NCBI RefSeq assembly: GCF_028473605.1
Contig: NZ_CP097267.1
Span: forward strand, 996,501-1,060,500
Direction: 5' to 3'
Length of the DNA stretch: 64,000 nt
DNA from: Acidovorax sp. NCPPB 3576
GTDB taxonomy: Bacteria > Pseudomonadota > Gammaproteobacteria > Burkholderiales > Burkholderiaceae_C
Shown: one piece after another, positions 59,112 to 64,000 of the stretch
Numbering within the stretch: the stretch's first letter is position 1
Layout: each line of letters opens with the position of its first letter
Notes under the pieces: model-generated
What the model saw: the letters and a program-made list of their open reading frames with translations, nothing else
Told to the model about the DNA's origin: nothing
Databases searched by the model: none
Made by a program: the position numbers and the translations under genes

Positions 59112-60238
59112 CGAGCCCCGCCACCTCCGCTGCCACGCCGCCCAGCGCCCTCGACCGCATCCGTCCCGACGTGCGCGCCATGCATGCCTACACCGTGCAG
59201 CCCTCGGCCGGCCTGCTCAAGATGGACGCGATGGAAAACCCGTTCCGCCTGCCGGCGGACCTGCAGGCGGCCCTGGGCGAGCGGCTGGGCGCGCTGGCGC
59301 TCAACCGCTATCCCGGCGACCGCATCGCCGACCTCAAAGCCGCGCTGGCCGATTACGCCGGCATGCCGGAAGGCCACGCCATCGTGCTGGGCAACGGCTC
59401 CGACGAGCTCATCACGCTGCTGGCGCTGGCCTGTGCCCAGCCCGGCACCGGCCAGCGCGCCACGCTGCTCGCGCCCATGCCCGGCTTCGTGATGTACCCG
59501 TTGAGCGCGCAGCTGCAAGGGCTGGATTTCGTGGGCGTGCCGCTCACGGCCGACTTCGAACTGGACGAGCCCGCCATGCTCGCGGCCATCGCCCGGCACC
59601 GCCCGGCCATCACCTACATCGCCTATCCCAACAACCCCACCGCCACGCTGTGGGACGAGGGCGCGGTGCAGCGCATCATCGACGCGGCGGGCGCGCAGGG
59701 CGGCATCGTGGCCATGGACGAGGCCTACCAGCCCTTTGCCAGCCGCACCTGGATCGACCGCATGCGGGCGGAGCCCGCGCGCAACGCGCACGTGCTGCTG
59801 ATGCGCACGCTCAGCAAGTTCGGCCTGGCCGGCGTGCGGCTGGGCTACCTCATCGGTCCCGGCGCGCTGGTGGCCGAGATCGACAAGGTGCGCCCGCCCT
59901 ACAACGTGAGCGTGCTCAACTGCGAGGCCGCGCTGTTCGCGCTGGAGCATGCCGGCGTGTTCGCGGCCCAGGCCGCCGAGCTGCGGCAGGAGCGCACTGC
60001 GCTGCTGGCCGCGCTGCGCGCCCTGCCGGGCGTCGAAAAAGCCTGGGACAGCGAGGCCAACATGGTGCTGCTGCGCGTGGCCGATGCCGCCCGCACCTAC
60101 GAGGGCATGAAGGCCCGTCAGGTGCTCGTCAAGAACGTTTCTACAATGCACCCACTGCTGGCCAATTGCCTGCGCCTCACGGTCGGCAGTGCGGCCGACA
60201 ACGCCCAGATGCTCGCCGCGCTCCAGGCCTCCCTATGA
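59108..60238 (+). CDS. hisC: Histidinol-phosphate aminotransferase
   Basis: HisC makes histidinol phosphate from imidazole acetol phosphate with PLP. The 376-residue protein starts within the toxin stop codon. It has [21 protein letters not shown] and the PLP lysine in [16 protein letters not shown]. No separate promoter is visible between toxin and hisC. hisB starts within its stop (ATGA). Confidence 0.96.
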   Translation: MTSPATSAATPPSALDRIRPDVRAMHAYTVQPSAGLLKMDAMENPFRLPADLQAALGERLGALALNRYPGDRIADLKAALADYAGMPEGHAIVLGNGSDELITLLALACAQPGTGQRATLLAPMPGFVMYPLSAQLQGLDFVGVPLTADFELDEPAMLAAIARHRPAITYIAYPNNPTATLWDEGAVQRIIDAAGAQGGIVAMDEAYQPFASRTWIDRMRAEPARNAHVLLMRTLSKFGLAGVRLGYLIGPGALVAEIDKVRPPYNVSVLNCEAALFALEHAGVFAAQAAELRQERTALLAALRALPGVEKAWDSEANMVLLRVADAARTYEGMKARQVLVKNVSTMHPLLANCLRLTVGSAADNAQMLAALQASL

Positions 60239-60873
60239 CCTCTTCTGCACTCGTTCCTTCCGCCCCGTCCGATCATCCCGATGCCGACCGCATCGCGGAG
60301 GTGTCCCGCACCACGGCGGAAACCCGCATCCACGTGCGCGTGAACCTCGACGGCACGGGCGAAGCCCGCCTGTCCACGGGCATCGGCTTTTTCGACCACA
60401 TGCTCGACCAGATCGCACGGCACGGCCTGATCGACCTGCGCATCGAGTGCGAGGGCGATCTGCACATCGACGGCCACCACACGGTGGAAGACGTGGGCAT
60501 CACGCTCGGCCAGGCGTTCGCGCGGGCCGTGGGCGACAAGAAGGGCATCCGCCGCTACGGCCATGCCTATGTGCCGCTGGACGAGGCGCTGTCGCGCGTG
60601 GTGGTCGATTTCTCGGGCCGTCCGGGGCTGCACCTGCACATTCCGTTCACGGCGGGCAGCATCGGCGGCTTCGATACGCAGCTCACGTATGAATTCTTCC
60701 AGGGCTTCGTGAACCACGCGGGCGTCACGCTGCACATCGACAACATCAAGGGCATCAATGCCCACCACCAGTGCGAGACGGTGTTCAAGGCCTTCGCCCG
60801 CGCGCTGCGCGCCGCGCTGGAGCGCGACCCCCGTGCGGCCGGTGTCATTCCCTCCACCAAAGGGTCCCTCTAA
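60235..60873 (+). CDS. hisB: Imidazoleglycerol-phosphate dehydratase
   Basis: HisB is the monofunctional dehydratase, 212 residues from the ATG at 60235; the much longer frame runs back through hisC. The metal-binding histidines are in [27 protein letters not shown] and [17 protein letters not shown]. The first 20 residues are an extra, Ser/Pro-rich extension. It overlaps hisC by 4 bases, while hisH follows after 50 bases that are mostly repeat copy k. Confidence 0.96.
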   Translation: MTSSALVPSAPSDHPDADRIAEVSRTTAETRIHVRVNLDGTGEARLSTGIGFFDHMLDQIARHGLIDLRIECEGDLHIDGHHTVEDVGITLGQAFARAVGDKKGIRRYGHAYVPLDEALSRVVVDFSGRPGLHLHIPFTAGSIGGFDTQLTYEFFQGFVNHAGVTLHIDNIKGINAHHQCETVFKAFARALRAALERDPRAAGVIPSTKGSL

Positions 60874-60880
60874 GGTTTTG

Positions 60881-60930
60881 GCCAGATCGGCCTCCAGCGC
60901 TCATCCAACATGCGCAAGCAGCTATGAAAA
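60881..60930 (-). repeat. Dispersed palindromic repeat, copy k (contains the hisH start)
   Basis: Read on the minus strand: TTTTCATAGCTGCTTGCGC, then ATGTTGGATGAGCGCTGGAG and GCCGATCTGGC. The plus-strand AGCTATGAAAA at its end contains the hisH ATG (60924). In other copies this place reads TTTTGATAGC, which would give ATC instead of ATG. Confidence 0.8.
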
Positions 60931-61595
60931 GTGAAGCAAAAACCGTGGCCGTCGTGGACTACGGCATGGGCAACCTGCGCTCCGTCTCGCAGGCCGTCCA
61001 GGCCGCGGCCGAGGGCACCGGCTGGACCGTCGTGGTCACCTCGCGCCCCGAGGACGTGCGTGCCGCACAGCGCGTGGTGCTGCCGGGGCAGGGCGCCATG
61101 CCCGACTGCATGAGCGAACTGCGCGAATCGGGCCTGCAGGCATCGGTGCTGGAGGCCGCCGCGTCCAAGCCGATGTTCGGCGTGTGCGTGGGCATGCAGA
61201 TGCTGCTGGACCGCAGCGCCGAGGGCGACACGCCCGGCCTGTCGCTGATCCACGGCGAAGTGCTCAAGTTCGACCTGGCCGGCCGCCACCAGCCGGACGG
61301 TAGCCGCTACAAGGTGCCCCAGATGGGCTGGAACCGCGTGGGCCAGGTGCGCCACGGCGGTGGAGCTGTTCACCCTGTTTGGGCCGGCGTGCCGGACCAG
61401 AGCTACTTCTATTTCGTGCACAGCTTCTATGCGCGCCCGCTGGATGCAGCGCACTGCGCGGGCGAGGCCGACTATGGCGGCCCCTTTGCAGCGGCGATTG
61501 CGCGCGATAATATTTTCGCCACGCAATTCCATCCGGAAAAGAGCGCGGAGCACGGCCTGGCGCTCTACCGCAACTTCCTTCACTGGAATCCCTGA
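60924..61595 (+). CDS. hisH: Imidazole glycerol phosphate synthase glutaminase HisH
   Basis: HisH releases ammonia from glutamine for HisF. The 223-residue protein has the class I glutaminase nucleophile in FGVCVGMQM, the [12 protein letters not shown] start and the HPEKS His-Glu pair near the end. The ATG at 60924 lies inside repeat copy k and has only a weak ribosome-binding site (AAGCAG). The first five codons are thus repeat-derived. Confidence 0.95.
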   Translation: MKSEAKTVAVVDYGMGNLRSVSQAVQAAAEGTGWTVVVTSRPEDVRAAQRVVLPGQGAMPDCMSELRESGLQASVLEAAASKPMFGVCVGMQMLLDRSAEGDTPGLSLIHGEVLKFDLAGRHQPDGSRYKVPQMGWNRVGQVRHGGGAVHPVWAGVPDQSYFYFVHSFYARPLDAAHCAGEADYGGPFAAAIARDNIFATQFHPEKSAEHGLALYRNFLHWNP

Positions 61596-61655
61596 TTCTT
61601 CAACCCCCCTGCCGGGCCTGCGGCCCGACCTGGCACATTCCTTAGCCTCCCCATC

Positions 61656-62402
61656 ATGCTGCTCATCCCCGCCATCGATCTCAAGGACGGACACTGCGTG
61701 CGCCTCAAGCAAGGTGACATGGACCAATCCACCACCTTCGGAGAAGACCCGGGCGCCATGGCCCGCAAGTGGGTGGAAGCCGGGGCGCGACGCCTGCACC
61801 TGGTGGACCTGAACGGCGCCTTCGCCGGCACGCCCAAGAACTACACGGCCATCAAGTCCATCCTGAAGGAAGTCGGCGACGACATTCCCGTGCAGCTCGG
61901 CGGCGGCATCCGCGATCTGGATACGATCGAAAAGTACATCGACGGCGGCCTGCGCTACGTGATCATCGGCACCGCCGCCGTGAAGAACCCCGGGTTCCTG
62001 AAAGACGCCTGCAGCGCCTTCGGCGGCCACATCATCGTGGGGCTGGATGCCAAGGACGGCAAGGTCGCCACCGACGGCTGGAGCAAGCTCACGGGCCACG
62101 AGGTGGTCGATCTGGCCAAGAAGTTCGAGGACTGGGGCGTGGAGTCGATCATCTATACCGACATCGGCCGCGATGGCATGCTGTCGGGCATCAACATCGA
62201 TGCCACGGTCAAGCTGGCGCAATCGCTCAGCATCCCCGTCATCGCCTCGGGCGGCCTGGCCAACATGGCCGACATCGACCAGCTGTGCGCGGTGGAGGGC
62301 GAAGGCATCGAAGGCGTGATCTGCGGCCGTGCCATCTATTCCGGCGACCTGGATTTCGCCGCGGCACAGGCCCGAGCGGACGAATTGAACGGCGCTGCCT
62401 GA
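61656..62402 (+). CDS. hisA: ProFAR isomerase HisA
   Basis: HisA is the TIM-barrel isomerase of histidine synthesis, 248 residues. It has [17 protein letters not shown] at the start, [17 protein letters not shown], and the second phosphate loop [11 protein letters not shown]. It follows hisH by 60 bases. hisF, which normally comes next, is absent: two minus-strand spherulin-like genes follow instead. Confidence 0.97.
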   Translation: MLLIPAIDLKDGHCVRLKQGDMDQSTTFGEDPGAMARKWVEAGARRLHLVDLNGAFAGTPKNYTAIKSILKEVGDDIPVQLGGGIRDLDTIEKYIDGGLRYVIIGTAAVKNPGFLKDACSAFGGHIIVGLDAKDGKVATDGWSKLTGHEVVDLAKKFEDWGVESIIYTDIGRDGMLSGINIDATVKLAQSLSIPVIASGGLANMADIDQLCAVEGEGIEGVICGRAIYSGDLDFAAAQARADELNGAA

Positions 62403-62578
62403 CGCCTTCGGTCAGGCCGCCCCAGGATGCCTTGCGGCGGCTGAGGCGGGTTTTCAGGCACAGGCACTTGCAAGTGTCCCGGTGCCGGGCCGTCCGTGCC
62501 ATCGGTCCGGCGGCTTCCCCTCCAACGCGATAACCCGCCGAGCGCCGGGCACTCTTCAACGCTCGGCGCCTGCCTGGG
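62403..62578. other. Gap between hisA and the spherulin-like gene
   Basis: This 176-base stretch between convergent genes holds no gene. Near its right end GCCGAGCG (62537-62544) and CGCTCGGC (62560-62567) form an 8-base stem, 12 bases beyond the spherulin gene stop. It has no T-run, so it is at best a weak terminator. Confidence 0.4.
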
Positions 62579-63784
62579 TCAACATCCCGTGACGGCGCGC
62601 CCCTGATTCACTGCGGCCACCGTCTGCAGCAGGTTCGTCCAGTACGAAGGCAGCGCATCCCAAGGGTTGCCCACGTCCGCCACCGGGTCGTATTCGAGGT
62701 TCGTCATGTAGATGGGGCCGGCGTTGTACCGGGCCGAGGCGGCGGTCTGCACGGCCCGTTGCATGTCGGCGCAGGTGGCGGTGTTGTGCACCAGCGAGCT
62801 TTGGCGGCTGTTGGCCAGGGTGTACAGCCAGGGCGCGGTGCGCGGGTCGTAGCTGGCATAGGTGCTGTTGCGGCCTTCGAAGGTGACGAGCACGTCGGCC
62901 ACCGCGGCGTAGCCGGCGGCAGGCACCATGCCGGGGTTGCCGATCACGCGCAGGCTGGCATCCTGGGCCTTGATGTAGCTGTAGATCTCGCGGTAGAAGT
63001 CGAGCCGCGCTGTTTCGGACGCCATCTCGTCCAGGAAGATGCCGCTGATCGCCCCCCGCCCGAAGAGCGCGATGTAGTTGTCGATGTTGGCCTTGATGCT
63101 GGCCAGCGAACGCGAGCCCGTGCCGTAGCCGGTATAGACATAGCCCACGACCTTGCCGCCGGCCGACACGAAGGCGTTGACGGCGCTCACATAGCTGGCC
63201 TCCGCCGTGCTGAACACGCCGTTGTTGGGGTTCAGGATGGCGGTGACGGACACCGCAGGGTTCGCCGCCGCGCCGCTGGCCAGCAGCGCCCAGCCCTGGC
63301 CCGACGAAGGGTGGAAGTAGGCGGGCACCAGCACTTCCAGCGCCGCGGGTGCCGGGCGCAGGTACACCACGCGCGTGGCGGTGACCGACTGGCCGGACAC
63401 GCTGGTGGTGGCGCTGATCTCCTGCCGGCCCGCCGCCGCGTTGGACAGGGTGGCCGTCGCCACGCCCGCGCGGGTGGCGCTGGTGGTCGAGAACGTGCCG
63501 GGCAGGGCGGAAAAGCTCACCGCCGTGCCATCGGCCGCGTCGGCACCGTTCACCGTGACGCGCGCCGTAACGGCCAGGGCGGCATTCGCGTTGAAGACGG
63601 CCTCGGCCTCCGGAGCGCTCAAGGTGATGGCAATGCTGGTCGGGGTGGGGGTCACCGGTGTCGAGGGGTCGGTCGATCCCCCTCCACCGCCGCCGCCGCA
63701 GGCGGCCAGCAAAGCGGCAAGGGACAGGCCGCACCAGCGGGTGAGGCGGGCAATGAGGGTGACGCGGGCGGGAATGCGGGGCAT
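62579..63784 (-). CDS. Ig-like/spherulin-4 (GH135-like) lipoprotein
   Basis: This 401-residue surface lipoprotein has its lipobox at LLAAC (Cys29), followed by a poly-Gly and Pro/Thr linker. A Big-type Ig-like domain (about 48-142) and a spherulin-4 TIM-barrel domain (about 148-401) come next. The spherulin-4 family includes GH135, founded on Aspergillus Sph3, which cuts galactosaminogalactan. The Asp-Glu pair expected for catalysis is visible at 252-253 (IFLDEM), and a third acid at Glu303 (TFEGRN). An AAGGA site precedes the ATG. A tandem paralogue lies upstream. The true substrate is unknown. Confidence 0.88.
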   Translation of the reverse strand: MPRIPARVTLIARLTRWCGLSLAALLAACGGGGGGGSTDPSTPVTPTPTSIAITLSAPEAEAVFNANAALAVTARVTVNGADAADGTAVSFSALPGTFSTTSATRAGVATATLSNAAAGRQEISATTSVSGQSVTATRVVYLRPAPAALEVLVPAYFHPSSGQGWALLASGAAANPAVSVTAILNPNNGVFSTAEASYVSAVNAFVSAGGKVVGYVYTGYGTGSRSLASIKANIDNYIALFGRGAISGIFLDEMASETARLDFYREIYSYIKAQDASLRVIGNPGMVPAAGYAAVADVLVTFEGRNSTYASYDPRTAPWLYTLANSRQSSLVHNTATCADMQRAVQTAASARYNAGPIYMTNLEYDPVADVGNPWDALPSYWTNLLQTVAAVNQGRAVTGC

Positions 63785-63868
63785 GGTGTGTCCTTGGCGG
63801 GCGATGAAGGGGATGGTGATGTGTCGGAGGGCAGTGGTGCAATCGGCGTGCGGGGGGCAGGCTGCGGA

Positions 63869-64000
63869 TCAGCAGGTGGGCAAGGTGGCGCCGCGGTTGA
63901 CCGAATCCACGGTGCCCAGCAGGCGGGTCCAGTAGGGCGGAAGGGTGTCCCAGGGGTTGCCTTCCTGCGTGTCGGGGTCGAACGTGTCGTCGGTGACATA
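63869..64000 (-). CDS. Second spherulin-4-like protein, C-terminal end (cut by window edge)
   Basis: The last 43 codons and the stop of a second gene lie at the right edge. The fragment YVTDDTFDPDTQEGNPWD and the rest align without gaps to the C-terminus of the neighbouring spherulin-4 lipoprotein, with 22 of 43 residues identical, including GNPWD and the final Cys. The two genes are thus tandem duplicates, 84 bases apart, on the same strand. Confidence 0.85.
   Translation of the reverse strand, partial: YVTDDTFDPDTQEGNPWDTLPPYWTRLLGTVDSVNRGATLPTC

Overview
The window is a GC-rich stretch of chromosome from a betaproteobacterium, most likely a member of the Comamonadaceae close to Acidovorax. 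I infer this from the gene orders pilMNOPQ-aroKB and mlaFEDACB-ABC transporter-ibaG-murA-hisGD, from the short-form HisG, and from a dispersed palindromic intergenic repeat typical of that family. Almost all of it is ordinary chromosome. I see no rRNA, tRNA, CRISPR array, prophage or complete insertion sequence. The only mobile-type gene is a RAYT (REP-associated tyrosine transposase).

Layout. 1-4.1 kb: an unrecognised protein cut by the left edge, metK with a duplicated 3' end, and two LpxL/HtrB-type acyltransferases. 4.1-12.8 kb: an alpha/beta hydrolase, the GTPase EngB, then a cytochrome c block (cytochrome c4, ResB, CcsB) followed by msrPQ for periplasmic methionine sulfoxide repair and a metallo-beta-lactamase-fold protein. 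12.9-17.3 kb: lysA-lptM divergent from cyaY, then the penicillin-binding protein 1A gene. 17.5-26.4 kb: the type IV pilus operon pilMNOPQ, an Ig-repeat lipoprotein gene, aroK and aroB. 26.4-30.1 kb: dgt, two genes of poorly known function and the RAYT. 30.3-36.6 kb: gltBD (glutamate synthase). 36.8-37.1 kb: a small stefin/cystatin-like protein. 37.4-43.9 kb: a Fur-box-preceded sigma/anti-sigma/TonB-receptor set plus a second, paralogous receptor. 44.2-46.6 kb: a polar amino-acid ABC transporter. 46.8-52.9 kb: the Mla outer-membrane lipid asymmetry system, an ABC-2 exporter and ibaG. 53.0-62.4 kb: murA and the histidine genes hisGD...CBHA, split by a DUF2917/MocR pair and a VapBC-type toxin-antitoxin pair. 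62.6-64.0 kb: two tandem spherulin-4 (GH135-like) proteins, the second cut by the right edge.

Three themes deserve attention. First, at least eleven copies of one palindromic repeat lie in the gaps between genes. They often supply or touch start and stop codons, and two copies bracket the RAYT. Second, a toxin-antitoxin operon with a long palindromic operator is joined by ATGA overlaps to hisC, so hisCBHA may be transcribed from a toxin-antitoxin promoter. Third, a 92-residue cytosolic protein carries the hallmark loops of eukaryotic stefins. Many starts were moved inward from the longest open frame, using ATGA overlaps, Shine-Dalgarno sites and family lengths; the reason is given in each entry.
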